Positions 10,097 through 18,449 of a stretch of DNA of 63,670 nt are shown piece after piece. Position numbers and translations under genes: made by a program. Location: assembly GCA_025655455.1 (NCBI GenBank), contig JAHXIV010000048.1, positions 22,051 through 85,720 of the forward strand. The letters are read 5' to 3'. A model generated the notes under the pieces. It did no database searches and had not been told where the DNA came from. It saw nothing but the letters and a program-made list of their open reading frames with translations. This DNA comes from a gamma proteobacterium symbiont of Taylorina sp. GTDB taxonomy: Bacteria; Pseudomonadota; Gammaproteobacteria; GRL18. Each line of letters begins with the position of its first letter. The first letter of the stretch is position 1.

Positions 10097-10162
10097 AAGA
10101 GCTATTGCTAACAGGGATTGTCAAGTGGCAACTCGTGCCCGCTTTCTGGGTGTATTTATTCA

Positions 10163-10486
10163 TTAAACGTTAAAGCTTTCTCCACAACCGCAGGAGTCTT
10201 TCACATTAGGATTATTAAACTTGAATCCCTCATTAAGGCCTTCGCGTCCATAGTCAAGCTCGGTTCCATCAATATAAATCAGACTTTTGGGATCAACCAG
10301 TATTCTAACACCCTTGTCTTCAAATATCTCATCATTTTCTTCAGTTTTATCTGCAAACTCAAGCACATAAGCCATGCCGGAACAACCATTAGTCTTTACA
10401 CCCAAGCGTAAAGCTTCGCCTTTAGCACGATTTTCAATAAATTTAACAACATGTTCTGCTGCAGCATCCGTTAATGTAATAGCCAT
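10163..10486 (-). CDS. iscA: A-type Fe-S carrier IscA
   Basis: Carries and delivers Fe-S clusters or iron to target apoproteins. The 107-residue product has the three family cysteines, one in [14 protein letters not shown] and two in [10 protein letters not shown]. It lies between iscU (36 bases) and hscB in the isc operon. Contrast with the cysteine-poor homologue DsrR at 57388-57687. Confidence 0.96.
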   Translation of the reverse strand: MAITLTDAAAEHVVKFIENRAKGEALRLGVKTNGCSGMAYVLEFADKTEENDEIFEDKGVRILVDPKSLIYIDGTELDYGREGLNEGFKFNNPNVKDSCGCGESFNV

Positions 10487-10521
10487 AAAGAGTCCTTAAA
10501 CCAGTCAATAGTCCATTTTAC

Positions 10522-10902
10522 TTAGGACTGTTTTTCTTTATAGTCTGTAATGGCTGCTTTAATTGCATCTTCAGCCAATACAGAGCAGTGGATTTTTACC
10601 GGAGGCAATGCCAGTTCTTCCGCAATGTCAGTATTTTTAATTTCACCGGCTTCTTCCAGTGTTTTGCCTTTAACCCATTCAGTCACCAGAGAACTGGATG
10701 CAATGGCGGAACCGCAGCCATAGGTTTTAAATTTGGCATCTTCAATCACACCTTGATCATCCACTTTGATCTGTAAACGCATCACATCACCACAAGCCGG
10801 AGCACCAACCATTCCGGTACCAACCCCCTTGTCATCATTTTCCATCGTGCCTACATTACGTGGATTTTCATAATGATCTAATACTTTATCGCTATATGCC
10901 AT
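10522..10902 (-). CDS. iscU: Fe-S cluster scaffold IscU
   Basis: Scaffold on which IscS-derived sulfur and iron are assembled into [2Fe-2S] clusters. The three ligand cysteines are in GAPACGDVM, YGCGSAIASSS and KIHCSVLAEDA. The HscA recognition motif LPPVK directly precedes the last one. Length 126 is typical. Between iscS and iscA in the operon. Confidence 0.97.
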   Translation of the reverse strand: MAYSDKVLDHYENPRNVGTMENDDKGVGTGMVGAPACGDVMRLQIKVDDQGVIEDAKFKTYGCGSAIASSSLVTEWVKGKTLEEAGEIKNTDIAEELALPPVKIHCSVLAEDAIKAAITDYKEKQS

Positions 10903-11017
10903 GTGATTAACCTCGAATTGATTCGCTATGACTAATTTTCTAGTTCTAGCCTAATAATACTATAACTCTATGAGTAAAAAATATTTTTCTAAAATTATTT
11001 ATCAGCATATTTTCATA

Positions 11018-11051
11018 TTACTTAAAATAATTCGTGCCAATTTTTTTGGCT
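11018..11051. repeat. Partial inverted copy of the dispersed repeat
   Basis: The reverse complement contains AGCCAAAAAAATTGGCA followed by CGAATTATTTTAAGTAA, matching the first part of the repeats at 1413-1585 and 59358-59440. It also shares the flanking GTGCCCAC with copy 2. The rest of the unit has decayed. It lies in the iscS-iscU spacer and would be transcribed within the isc mRNA. Confidence 0.55.
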
Positions 11052-11061
11052 GTGGGCACTT

Positions 11062-12276
11062 CTAATGTGCATTCCACTGGATAGTTGAGATATCAATACC
11101 GTCTTTATACATATCCCAAAGAGGAGAAAGCTGTCTTAACTTATCTACTTTTTCACTCACTAACTTTATCGTATAGTCTACATCTTCTTCTGTGGTAAAA
11201 CGCCCAATACTAAAACGAATTGAACTATGTGCTAATTCATCATTACGACCGATTGCCCGCAGCACATAAGAAGGCTCTAAACTGGCGGAAGTACAGGCTG
11301 AACCGGAGGAAACAGCCAAAGAATCAATAGCCATTAATAAGGATTCACCTTCAACATAATTAAAACTCAGGTTAAGGTTCTGAACCACCCGTTTTTCCAA
11401 ATCACCATTGATATAAAGTTCTTCCATTGATTGTAAACCATTCAGCAAACGATCACGCAAGGCTCGAATTCTCTGGTTTTCAGCAGCCATTTCTTGTTTA
11501 GCAATTTTAAAAGCTGTCCCCATACCAACGATCTGATGAGTCGCCAGAGTACCTGAACGCATACCACGTTCATGTCCACCACCATGAGTTTGTGCTTCAA
11601 TACGAATTCTGGGTTTACGACGCACATAAAGCGCTCCAACACCCTTAGGGCCGTATACTTTATGGGCAGAAAGCGATAATAAGTCCACTTTCAACTTTTG
11701 CAGATCAATTTTAATTTTTCCAGCACTTTGTGCTGCATCGACATGAAAAACAATTTTTCTTGAGCGACACAGTTCACCAATCGCTTCAATATCCTGAATC
11801 ACACCAATTTCATTATTAACATGCATAATAGAAACCAGAATAGTATCATCACGAATAGCGGCTTCAAGTTTGTCAACATCGATAAGGCCATCCTGTTCAG
11901 GATCAAGATAAGTCACTTCAAAACCTTCACGTTCCAGCTGGCGACAGGTATCTAAAACAGCCTTATGCTCTGTTTTTGATGTAATAATATGTTTACCACG
12001 CTTTGAATAGAAGTGAGCGGCACCTTTAATAGCCAGATTATCTGATTCAGTCGCACCTGATGTCCAGACAATTTCTTTTGCATCTGCATTGATCAATGCG
12101 GCAACATCAACACGAGCTTGTTCAATAGCACTCTCTGCATCCCAGCCATATTGATGAGAACGTGAGGCTGGATTACCAAAATTCCCATCCATAGTAAGAT
12201 ATTGACACATCACATCAGCAACACGCTGATCAACAGGAGTGGTTGCTGAATAATCCAGGTATATCGGTGAACTCAT
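11062..12276 (-). CDS. iscS: Cysteine desulfurase IscS
   Basis: PLP enzyme that removes sulfur from cysteine for Fe-S clusters and tRNA thiolation. It may also feed cytoplasmic sulfur relays of sulfur oxidisers. The PLP lysine is in [13 protein letters not shown], and the catalytic Cys is on the loop [17 protein letters not shown]. Length 404 matches group I IscS. The spacer to iscU (about 160 bases) is longer than usual and holds a partial dispersed repeat. Confidence 0.97.
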   Translation of the reverse strand: MSSPIYLDYSATTPVDQRVADVMCQYLTMDGNFGNPASRSHQYGWDAESAIEQARVDVAALINADAKEIVWTSGATESDNLAIKGAAHFYSKRGKHIITSKTEHKAVLDTCRQLEREGFEVTYLDPEQDGLIDVDKLEAAIRDDTILVSIMHVNNEIGVIQDIEAIGELCRSRKIVFHVDAAQSAGKIKIDLQKLKVDLLSLSAHKVYGPKGVGALYVRRKPRIRIEAQTHGGGHERGMRSGTLATHQIVGMGTAFKIAKQEMAAENQRIRALRDRLLNGLQSMEELYINGDLEKRVVQNLNLSFNYVEGESLLMAIDSLAVSSGSACTSASLEPSYVLRAIGRNDELAHSSIRFSIGRFTTEEDVDYTIKLVSEKVDKLRQLSPLWDMYKDGIDISTIQWNAH

Positions 12277-12343
12277 TAATAATTCCTATGATAAGTAAAT
12301 ATTTGCTCAGGACTGAATATTTCATCCCTTATTCATACTATTT

Positions 12344-12808
12344 TTACGCTATTTCTCTGCTATCAATCAGCCTGCTGGCATCCTGCCGCAAAGAAACTTC
12401 CTGAACGGCTTTCTTTTCAACCAGACTGCCTAAAGTAATACTGCTGAGAAAATCAAAAATCTGATCACTTAAATCACACCAGAGATCGTGAGTCAGACAT
12501 CTTTCCTCATGTTGGCAATTACCCTTACGTCTGCAGCGGGTTGCGTCTACCGTTTCATCAACAGCAGCAATAATTTCAGCCACCGCAATTTCAGTTGCAT
12601 TGCGGCTTAAACGGTAACCTCCACCAGGGCCTCTGGCACTATCCACTAAACTATTTTTTCTCAACTTGGAGAATAATTGTTCCAGATATGACAGTGAAAT
12701 TTCCTGACGTTTAGAAATATCAGCTAATGTGATTGAACCATTTTCATAGTGGATTGCTAAATCCAGCATGGCTGTTACAGCATAACGCCCTTTTGTTGTC
12801 AACTTCAT
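12344..12808 (-). CDS. iscR: Fe-S sensing Rrf2-family repressor IscR
   Basis: Represses the isc operon when carrying a [2Fe-2S] cluster. N-terminal winged helix ([18 protein letters not shown]), then the three-Cys ligand loop [13 protein letters not shown]. The ATG at 12808 is preferred over an in-frame TTG at 12811: it matches the conserved N-terminus and has AGGAA 8 bases upstream. A type-1 IscR-like site and a sigma70 promoter lie directly upstream, so autoregulation is likely. Confidence 0.95.
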   Translation of the reverse strand: MKLTTKGRYAVTAMLDLAIHYENGSITLADISKRQEISLSYLEQLFSKLRKNSLVDSARGPGGGYRLSRNATEIAVAEIIAAVDETVDATRCRRKGNCQHEERCLTHDLWCDLSDQIFDFLSSITLGSLVEKKAVQEVSLRQDASRLIDSREIA

Positions 12809-12846
12809 CAATATATTCCTATTATTTTTACGATATGGATAACTAC

Positions 12847-12879
12847 ATCATAAAAAACCCTAGTAATTTAGTCAAGTAT
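12847..12879 (-). promoter_or_regulatory. iscR promoter with type-1 IscR box
   Basis: Read on the minus strand, TTGACT (12875-12870) and TATGAT (12852-12847) are separated by 17 bases, a good sigma70 promoter. The -35 is embedded in a sequence at 12879-12857 that follows the type-1 IscR consensus ATAsyyGACTrwwwyAGTCrrsTAT: ATACTTGACT, then AAAT, then TACTAGGGT. The box overlaps the last codons and stop of cysE. Established knowledge: holo-IscR binds such sites to repress iscRSUA. The match here is by eye. Confidence 0.75.
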
Positions 12880-13773
12880 TTTTTTAGTCTGTATTTTAAT
12901 ATTTTTATCAAAATGAACAATATGTACATTTTCTTCTGACTGGTTTGACGCTGAACTACTGCAAATATCCTGTGCCGGACAATCCTGATGTTCTTCCGTT
13001 GGTGTGATTTCACAAATATGAACTTCGGGGATGCTGATATCCGGAAATTCTGCATCAATAGAGCGAATGGCTGTACACATTTTATCCAGTTTAACATCCA
13101 CCGAATGCATATGATCCAACATACAATTAATCGCATGAGCAACCGGATCAGGCATTTCACTTGAAGTGCCATAGGCATCAAAACCTATTTTCTTTGCCAT
13201 ATGCTCACGCTTCTTATCATTTGGATGCGGCTCTTGCTCTGGTTCTAATTCTGTTTTTTTCTTATTGGCAATCAAACGTCCTGGTACACCGACAACGGTA
13301 CAGGTGCTGGGTACATCTTTTACAACCACCGCATTTGACCCCACACGGGCACCATCTGACAATGTAATAGGCCCTAAGACTTTAGCCCCTGCACCCACCA
13401 CAACATCATTGCCTAAAGTGGGATGTCGCTTACCTTTATTCAAAGAAGTGCCGCCCAGAGTCACACCATGGTACAAAGTACAGTCATTACCAATAATCGT
13501 GGTTTCACCAATCACTACACCCATACCATGATCAATGAAAAAACGGCGACCAATCGTAGCACCGGGATGAATCTCTATACCCGTAAAAAGCCTGGCCACA
13601 GACGAGAAAAAACGCGCCAGCCAGCAAATGTTCCACTTCCATAAGCGATGATTCATGCGATAAAATATCATGGCATGCACACCAGGATAAGTGGTTAACA
13701 CTTCAAAGTAATTTCGTGCAGCCGGGTCTCGTTCAAAGACACATTGAATATCTTCTTTTAGATGTACAAACAT
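12868..13773 (-). CDS. cysE: Serine O-acetyltransferase CysE
   Basis: Makes O-acetylserine for cysteine synthesis. The left-handed beta-helix hexapeptide domain is clear ([54 protein letters not shown]), including the active-site FIDHG. The N-terminal helical part is short, as in the EpsC/short type. Unusual is a ~130-residue acidic C-terminal tail after GRLIANKK (rich in Glu, with [12 protein letters not shown]) beyond the normal end. It sits between trmJ and iscR, a conserved place; its 3' end carries the iscR promoter. Confidence 0.94.
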   Translation of the reverse strand: MFVHLKEDIQCVFERDPAARNYFEVLTTYPGVHAMIFYRMNHRLWKWNICWLARFFSSVARLFTGIEIHPGATIGRRFFIDHGMGVVIGETTIIGNDCTLYHGVTLGGTSLNKGKRHPTLGNDVVVGAGAKVLGPITLSDGARVGSNAVVVKDVPSTCTVVGVPGRLIANKKKTELEPEQEPHPNDKKREHMAKKIGFDAYGTSSEMPDPVAHAINCMLDHMHSVDVKLDKMCTAIRSIDAEFPDISIPEVHICEITPTEEHQDCPAQDICSSSASNQSEENVHIVHFDKNIKIQTKKILD

Positions 13774-13888
13774 TTTATCAATTCTTTACCATTAGATACT
13801 TTAAAAACAATCACAAAGACCTCGCATTTTACTAGGATTCTAATCAAGTCTCAATCATTATATAAGAACAAACTGATTTAGTTTCAAT

Positions 13889-14611
13889 TTATTTCGATGT
13901 TATTTTTTGGGTTTTGGTCAAAATGCCTCGTAAAATATTCACTTCATCCTCTGATAAACGCACTCGATTATAGATATGACGCAATTTGGACATAAGTTGC
14001 GGTGACTGTTTCACTTTTAGAAAATCAATATCAACCAGAGTTTGCTCAAGGTGTTGATAAAAACGTTGTACATTCTCACTTGAAGCATATTCAATTGAGC
14101 TATTAGCAGCAGCTGAATCATGACTGGCATGTGACATCATTACTTCATAACTTACAATCTGAACTGCCGAGGCTACATTCAGTGAACTATAATCAGGATT
14201 TGTGGGAATATTGATCAACTTATGGCATAAACCTGTCTCATCATTGGTTAAGCCTGTTCTTTCACGGCCAAAAACCAGGGCGACCTGTTGTTGTTTTGTT
14301 TCATCCGCCGTTAATAGTCCCGCTTCACGAGCATTAATAAATTCATGCTGGATTTTTCTCTCTCTGGCAGTTGTCCCTAAAACCAGATGACAGCCTGCTA
14401 AAGCTTCCTCAAAAGAATCACAGACAACTGCATTTGCTAGTAAATCAGAAGCTCCTGATGCCATTGCTGTTGCTTCATAATTTGGAAAACTCTTAGGTTG
14501 AACCAGATAAAGTCGTTTTAAGCCCATATTTTTCATCACACGAGCTGCTGCACCGATATTGCCCGGATGAGAAGTATTAATCATAACGATACGAATATTT
14601 TCTAAACTCAT
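13889..14611 (-). CDS. trmJ: tRNA (Cm32/Um32) 2'-O-methyltransferase TrmJ
   Basis: SPOUT-class methyltransferase acting at position 32 of tRNA anticodon loops. N-terminus IRIVMINTSHPGNIGAAARVMKNMG and the knot motifs LVFGRERTGLTNDE and NPDYSSLNVASAVQIVSYE are characteristic; length 240 is typical. Divergent from suhB (about 150 bases) and upstream of cysE, as in many gammaproteobacteria. Confidence 0.95.
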   Translation of the reverse strand: MSLENIRIVMINTSHPGNIGAAARVMKNMGLKRLYLVQPKSFPNYEATAMASGASDLLANAVVCDSFEEALAGCHLVLGTTARERKIQHEFINAREAGLLTADETKQQQVALVFGRERTGLTNDETGLCHKLINIPTNPDYSSLNVASAVQIVSYEVMMSHASHDSAAANSSIEYASSENVQRFYQHLEQTLVDIDFLKVKQSPQLMSKLRHIYNRVRLSEDEVNILRGILTKTQKITSK

Positions 14612-14760
14612 TTGAAACTCTATTATTGCTTTGAAAAAATATATATATTAAGTTTAACAATTATTAATGATATAATTAAACACTTATTTACTTTTTGTTT
14701 TTAAACCTGGAAAACACTGAACCCATTGTATAACAGTCCTGCTGTTATGGAGATTGACCA

Positions 14761-15561
14761 ATGCATCCAATGCTCAATATTGCTGTTCGTGCAGCCCGTG
14801 CTGCCGGCACTGTTATTTACCGTTCTATGGACAAGGTGGATTCTTTAAAAGTCACCACCAAAGCCGCTAATGATTTTGTCAGTGATGTTGATCGCAAGGC
14901 AGAGCAAACCATTATTGAAACCATAAAAAAGGCCTATCCTGATCATTCAATCAAAGCTGAAGAAAATGGTGAACTGGATGGAAACCCTGACTTTCAATGG
15001 ATAATTGATCCCCTGGATGGTACCACCAATTTTCTGCATAGCTTCCCTCAATTTGCAGTTTCTATTGCCTTTAAACAAAATGGCCGTTTGTCACAGGCTG
15101 TCGTGTTTAATCCCGTCAACCAGGAATTATTCACAGCCAGTCGCGGCGAAGGAGCCATGCTCAATGATCGTCGTATCCGGGTTTCCAAGCAAAACAGTCT
15201 TGAAGGCGCTCTATTAGGTACCGGATTTCCTTTCAAAGAACAACAGCATCTTGATACCTATCTTGCAACATTTAAAGCACTCTTTCCAATGACGGCCGGA
15301 ATCAGAAGACCGGGTTCTGCAGCTTTAGATCTGGCTTATGTCGCGGCCGGACGTTTGGATGGTTTCTGGGAGATAGCACTTAATGATTGGGATATGGCCG
15401 CCGGTGCATTACTGATTAAAGAAGCAGGTGGATTAATTGGTGATTTTTCAGGTGGTAATGACTATCTGGACACAGGTAATGTCGTTGCAGGGACGCCAAA
15501 GGTCTTTAAAGAAATACTACAACAGATCAGACCTCATCTCAGTGATGAATTGACAAAATAA
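14761..15561 (+). CDS. suhB: Inositol-1-monophosphatase SuhB
   Basis: Mg-dependent phosphatase of the IMPase family; in gammaproteobacteria SuhB also joins rRNA antitermination complexes. Metal-binding motifs are IKAEENGE, the signature WIIDPLDGTTNFLHSFP, and C-terminal WDMAAGALLIKEAGG. Length 266 is typical. Good ribosome site (ATGGAGAT) before ATG 14761. Divergent from trmJ. In relatives it is next to secF; here a 5.5 kb accessory block separates them. Confidence 0.94.
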   Translation: MHPMLNIAVRAARAAGTVIYRSMDKVDSLKVTTKAANDFVSDVDRKAEQTIIETIKKAYPDHSIKAEENGELDGNPDFQWIIDPLDGTTNFLHSFPQFAVSIAFKQNGRLSQAVVFNPVNQELFTASRGEGAMLNDRRIRVSKQNSLEGALLGTGFPFKEQQHLDTYLATFKALFPMTAGIRRPGSAALDLAYVAAGRLDGFWEIALNDWDMAAGALLIKEAGGLIGDFSGGNDYLDTGNVVAGTPKVFKEILQQIRPHLSDELTK

Positions 15562-15620
15562 TATTTAAACCTAATAAACAGGCATCTTATAATCAGGTTC
15601 TCTTTAGAAAAGATTAGCTG

Positions 15621-15719
15621 CTACAATAATTCTTTTACAGAGCCATAATCTTTGAGCCAGTCTATATCAGTATCATTTTCATCAACAACAGCAATTGCAG
15701 GGAAGCCCTTAGCCAGCGA
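15621..15719 (-). pseudogene. Coding-like remnant in frame behind the ArsR-rhodanese stop codons
   Basis: Immediately after the TAG stop of the ArsR-rhodanese gene comes a second in-frame stop (TAA). The same frame then stays open for 32 codons (from SLAKGFPAIAVVDEN through YGSVKELL) to a TAG at 15621. Composition is protein-like, not random. It has no start codon of its own. It may be the remnant of a domain once fused to, or of a gene once following, the ArsR-rhodanese gene. I do not recognise the family. Confidence 0.45.
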
Positions 15720-15722
15720 TTA

Positions 15723-16379
15723 CTATTCAATCGGCAACCCTGCTGATTTCCATTCCGGAAAACCAGCTTCCATACGATAGGCAGTGATACCCTTTTGTCT
15801 GAGTCGTACAACTGCATCAAAAGCCAAAACACAATGAGGACCGCGGCAATAAGCAACCACCTCCTGTTTTGTATCCAGTTGACCCAAATGTTCTTCTAAT
15901 TCAGATAGAGGTATATTGATGGCTCCCGGTACATGGCCAGCTTCAAATTCTTCTGCTGGTCTGACATCCAGAACAGTGACTAGCCCATCTCGTACTCGAC
16001 CTAATAGTTCTGTCGCCGGAACTGCTTCGAGATCATCTTTAACCGTTAAAAAAGTATTAACCAGTTGCTGAACATCAGCCAGGTGACGTTCAGCTACATT
16101 TCGCAGTGAATCGAATAAATCAATGACATCATTACCACTAAGACGATAATAGACTTTTAAGCCCCGTTTTGTCGAACTAATTAAACCTGCCTGGCGTAAT
16201 TGCTGAAGATGCTGAGAAGTATTGGCTACAGATAGGCCGGAGACTTTTGCCAGTTCTTCAACACTACGCTCTCCCTGTGCAATAAATTCCAGCAATTCAA
16301 GACGATTAGCATGACTCATGGCTTTACCAACACGGGCAAACTGAGTAAAAAGATCCTGTTTAAAATTCTGGCTTGACAT
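15723..16379 (-). CDS. ArsR-family regulator with C-terminal rhodanese domain
   Basis: Predicted sulfur- or redox-responsive repressor. The N-terminal ~95 residues form an ArsR winged helix (HANRLELLEFIAQGERSVEE, SVANTSQHLQQLRQAGLI). Residues ~115-218 are a rhodanese domain with active-site loop YCRGPHCVLA, containing two cysteines able to carry persulfide or form a disulfide. The ArsR part has no cysteines of its own, so sensing is likely through the rhodanese loop. It is divergent from the sterol desaturase-like/DsrE-like pair; a perfect inverted repeat between divergent -10 elements is the likely operator. The effector is unproven. Confidence 0.88.
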   Translation of the reverse strand: MSSQNFKQDLFTQFARVGKAMSHANRLELLEFIAQGERSVEELAKVSGLSVANTSQHLQQLRQAGLISSTKRGLKVYYRLSGNDVIDLFDSLRNVAERHLADVQQLVNTFLTVKDDLEAVPATELLGRVRDGLVTVLDVRPAEEFEAGHVPGAINIPLSELEEHLGQLDTKQEVVAYCRGPHCVLAFDAVVRLRQKGITAYRMEAGFPEWKSAGLPIE

Positions 16380-16394
16380 CGATCCAAATCCTTA

Positions 16395-16432
16395 TATAAT
16401 ACTATTCAATAGATTAATTGAATAGCATTATA
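16395..16432. promoter_or_regulatory. Divergent promoter/operator of the ArsR-rhodanese locus
   Basis: CTATTCAAT (16402-16410) and ATTGAATAG (16417-16425) are perfect 9-base inverted arms around a 6-base centre. On each side, pointing outward-in, is a TATAAT hexamer: plus strand 16395-16400, minus strand 16432-16427. Both start sites should fall inside the palindrome, so one bound repressor could shut off both the ArsR gene and the rightward genes. ArsR proteins bind such palindromes; binding here is inferred. Confidence 0.7.
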
Positions 16433-16465
16433 CTGTTTAGTAGAGTAGTTATTTTAATAAATATT

Positions 16466-16511
16466 AGGGGTCGGAGTCAAATGGCACAAGTGCCATTTGA
16501 CTCCGCCCCCT
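16466..16511. repeat. Palindromic GGGGTCGGAGTCAAATGG element, copy A
   Basis: Two 22-base arms (16466-16487 and 16490-16511) are complementary with one mismatch and a 2-base loop. The outer part GGGGTCGGAGTCAAATGGCA is shared with copies at 22135-22206 and 24517-24592. It lies in the leader of the sterol desaturase-like gene. Such REP/MITE-like palindromes are scattered in many gammaproteobacteria; no transposase is nearby. Confidence 0.8.
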
Positions 16512-16540
16512 ACTGAAAGTTATCACTTTGTGGAATCATA

Positions 16541-17419
16541 ATGACATTTAACGAATTTATTTTAACCAATGAAGTGACCATCAGACTGAGCTTCTTTTTC
16601 GGTATATTTGCCATCATGGCTATCTGGGAAGTACTTGCGCCCAGACGTATTTTAACAGTCTCTAAAACTATTCGCTGGATGAATAATCTGGGGCTGATTT
16701 TTTTTAATATCTTTGTATTACGTATTCTGTTTCCTGCTGCAGCGGTAGGCGTGGCTGCTTTTGCTCAAACTCATGGCTGGGGCCTGCTCAATTACTACCA
16801 ATTACCAGCATTATTTGCCATTATCATTACCGTGGTTGCAATGGATTTTATTATCTATCTGCAGCATGTTATGGTTCATGCTATACCACTTTTGTGGCGT
16901 ATTCATCGGGTTCATCATGCCGACCTGGATTATGACGTGACCACAGGTGCGCGTTTTCATACTATTGAAATTATCCTTTCTATGCTGATTAAATTTGCCA
17001 CTATTATTGTGCTGGGTGCCCCGGTTGTTGCTGTGGTCATCTTTGAAGTAGTGCTCAATGCTTTAGCAATGTTCAATCATGGCAATGTGGGCTTGCCAAA
17101 AGCCTTAGATAAATTTTTACATCTCTTTATAGTGACACCGGATATGCATCGCATCCATCATTCAGTGGAAGGTGATGAAACCAACAGCAATTTTGGCTTT
17201 AACCTGACCTGGTGGGATCGTCTGTTCGGTACTTATCGTGAGCAGCCTCGTGGTGGTCAATTAGGTTTCACCATTGGCATTCATAAGTACCGGAATATAA
17301 AACAAACTAACTGGTTCAGCGGCATGATGATGCTGCCTTTTAAAGGCAAGGTGAGTGAATATGCCATTAATACCCGAAACTGGAACAGCAATAATAATAC
17401 TAATCTTGAAGAGGAGTAA
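16541..17419 (+). CDS. Sterol desaturase / fatty acid hydroxylase-family membrane protein
   Basis: Membrane-bound di-iron oxygenase fold. About four transmembrane segments (for example LIFFNIFVLRILFPAAAVGV and ALFAIIITVVAMDFIIYL) surround the histidine clusters HVMVH, HRVHH, TGARFHTIE and MHRIHH that bind the two irons. The WWDRLFGTYRE ending is typical of bacterial sterol desaturase-like proteins. Length 292. Starts 24 bases after palindrome copy A and is followed after 3 bases by the DsrE-like gene, so the two are co-transcribed. Substrate unknown; the link to a sulfur-type regulator is by position. Confidence 0.85.
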   Translation: MTFNEFILTNEVTIRLSFFFGIFAIMAIWEVLAPRRILTVSKTIRWMNNLGLIFFNIFVLRILFPAAAVGVAAFAQTHGWGLLNYYQLPALFAIIITVVAMDFIIYLQHVMVHAIPLLWRIHRVHHADLDYDVTTGARFHTIEIILSMLIKFATIIVLGAPVVAVVIFEVVLNALAMFNHGNVGLPKALDKFLHLFIVTPDMHRIHHSVEGDETNSNFGFNLTWWDRLFGTYREQPRGGQLGFTIGIHKYRNIKQTNWFSGMMMLPFKGKVSEYAINTRNWNSNNNTNLEEE

Positions 17420-17422
17420 GTT

Positions 17423-17767
17423 ATGAATATATTAATTATCCTTAACGATCCGCCCTATGGTACTGAGCGTAGTTATAACGGCCTGAGAATGGCTAAGGCT
17501 TTAAGTAATAATGAAACTCATGTCAGCGTATTTTTAATGGCTGATGCAATTGTCTGTGCCAAACAGGGACAAAATGTACCGCAGGGCTTTTATAACCTGG
17601 AGTTGATGATTAATTCTGTACTACGAAAAGGGGATGTGCTGTTATGTGGAACCTGTATGGACGCGCGCGGTTTTTCGGATAGTGAAGTTATTAAAGGAAC
17701 ACAACGCAGTACCATGAAGGAATTAGCAGAACGGACTTTAGCGGCAGATAAGGTGCTGGTTTTTTAA
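17423..17767 (+). CDS. DsrE/YchN-family sulfur-relay-like protein
   Basis: A 114-residue single-domain DsrE-fold protein (ILIILNDPPYGTERSYNGLR at the N-terminus). The Cys-containing loop LLCGTCMDARG is where sulfur-carrying DsrE/TusD members have their active Cys. It is a paralogue, not the dsr-operon DsrE (50766-51158). Overlapping transcription with the upstream oxygenase gene (3-base gap, GAGGAG ribosome site) and control by a rhodanese-containing regulator suggest persulfide handling, but this is inference. Confidence 0.85.
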   Translation: MNILIILNDPPYGTERSYNGLRMAKALSNNETHVSVFLMADAIVCAKQGQNVPQGFYNLELMINSVLRKGDVLLCGTCMDARGFSDSEVIKGTQRSTMKELAERTLAADKVLVF

Positions 17768-17797
17768 AATAGTAATTATTCACACGTTTTATCTGTC

Positions 17798-17819
17798 CTC
17801 GTGCATAAAAATTCACGAG
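17798..17819. terminator. Hairpin between convergent genes
   Basis: CTCGTG (17798-17803) pairs with CACGAG (17814-17819) around a 10-base A/T-rich loop. It lies between the converging ends of the DsrE-like gene and the CoA-binding protein gene. The T-run is weak, so termination is a guess from placement. Confidence 0.35.
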
Positions 17820-17823
17820 AAAT

Positions 17824-18198
17824 TCAAAACTGATTAGATTCTAACATGATTAATGTGCAGTCATATATAAAAGGGATTTCAGATTGTGACAATTTCTTAA
17901 CCAATTTTTTAGATTCTGTTCCTGGATTGAATATAACTCTTTTAGGCTTGAGAGCAATAATGTCATCAATTAATAATTTACTCCTTTCTTCTCCAATGTA
18001 TAAGGTGAGTGTATCAACTTTATCATGGATATTGGACAGATTTTCGATAACAGACAAACCATCAATATCTGATAGTTTTGGATGGACAGGAATTATATTA
18101 TGCCCATATTGCTTCAGTAGTTTGATGGCTTTATAAGAATAGCGATGTGCTTTATTACTGGCACCTAAGACAACAACAGTTTGAATTCTTTTCTTCAT
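17824..18198 (-). CDS. CoA-binding (YccU-type) domain protein
   Basis: Single Rossmann-like CoA_binding domain of 124 residues. VVVLGASNKAHRYSYKAIKLLK at the N-terminus is the nucleotide-binding loop, and IIPVHPKLSDIDGLSVIENL matches the YccU/succinyl-CoA ligase-like fold. Function of these stand-alone proteins is unsettled. Convergent to the DsrE-like gene and divergent from the chemoreceptor gene. Confidence 0.8.
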   Translation of the reverse strand: MKKRIQTVVVLGASNKAHRYSYKAIKLLKQYGHNIIPVHPKLSDIDGLSVIENLSNIHDKVDTLTLYIGEERSKLLIDDIIALKPKRVIFNPGTESKKLVKKLSQSEIPFIYDCTLIMLESNQF

Positions 18199-18449
18199 AT
18201 GCTAATCACCCTTGGCGCCTAATACACTGGTAAATTTCATTTTAGATCTCTATGCTGAGGTAGTCAAGATTGATTGCACTGGTCTTTAGTTGATTGATTA
18301 ATCAAACATAGTTGTTAAAAGGATATAAAATTCAGAAAATTTTCAAGCAAATCTTGAGCCTATCAATAAGGACTCAATTTATTTTTTATATTGCCGATAA
18401 ATCCACTATAATTAATAATTTTAAGTGACAAAAAATAAGGTTCTTTATC

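Noticed and set aside
15662..15856. 64-codon minus-strand frame overlapping the ArsR-rhodanese 3' end
   Set aside because: It is a shifted frame of the rhodanese coding region. The real continuation is in the ArsR-rhodanese frame (15621-15719).
18288..18304. TTGATTGATTAATCAA as an FNR box before the chemoreceptor gene
   Set aside because: The half-sites TTGAT and ATCAA are 6 apart in one reading and 2 in another, not the required 4, so it does not fit the FNR/DNR spacing.
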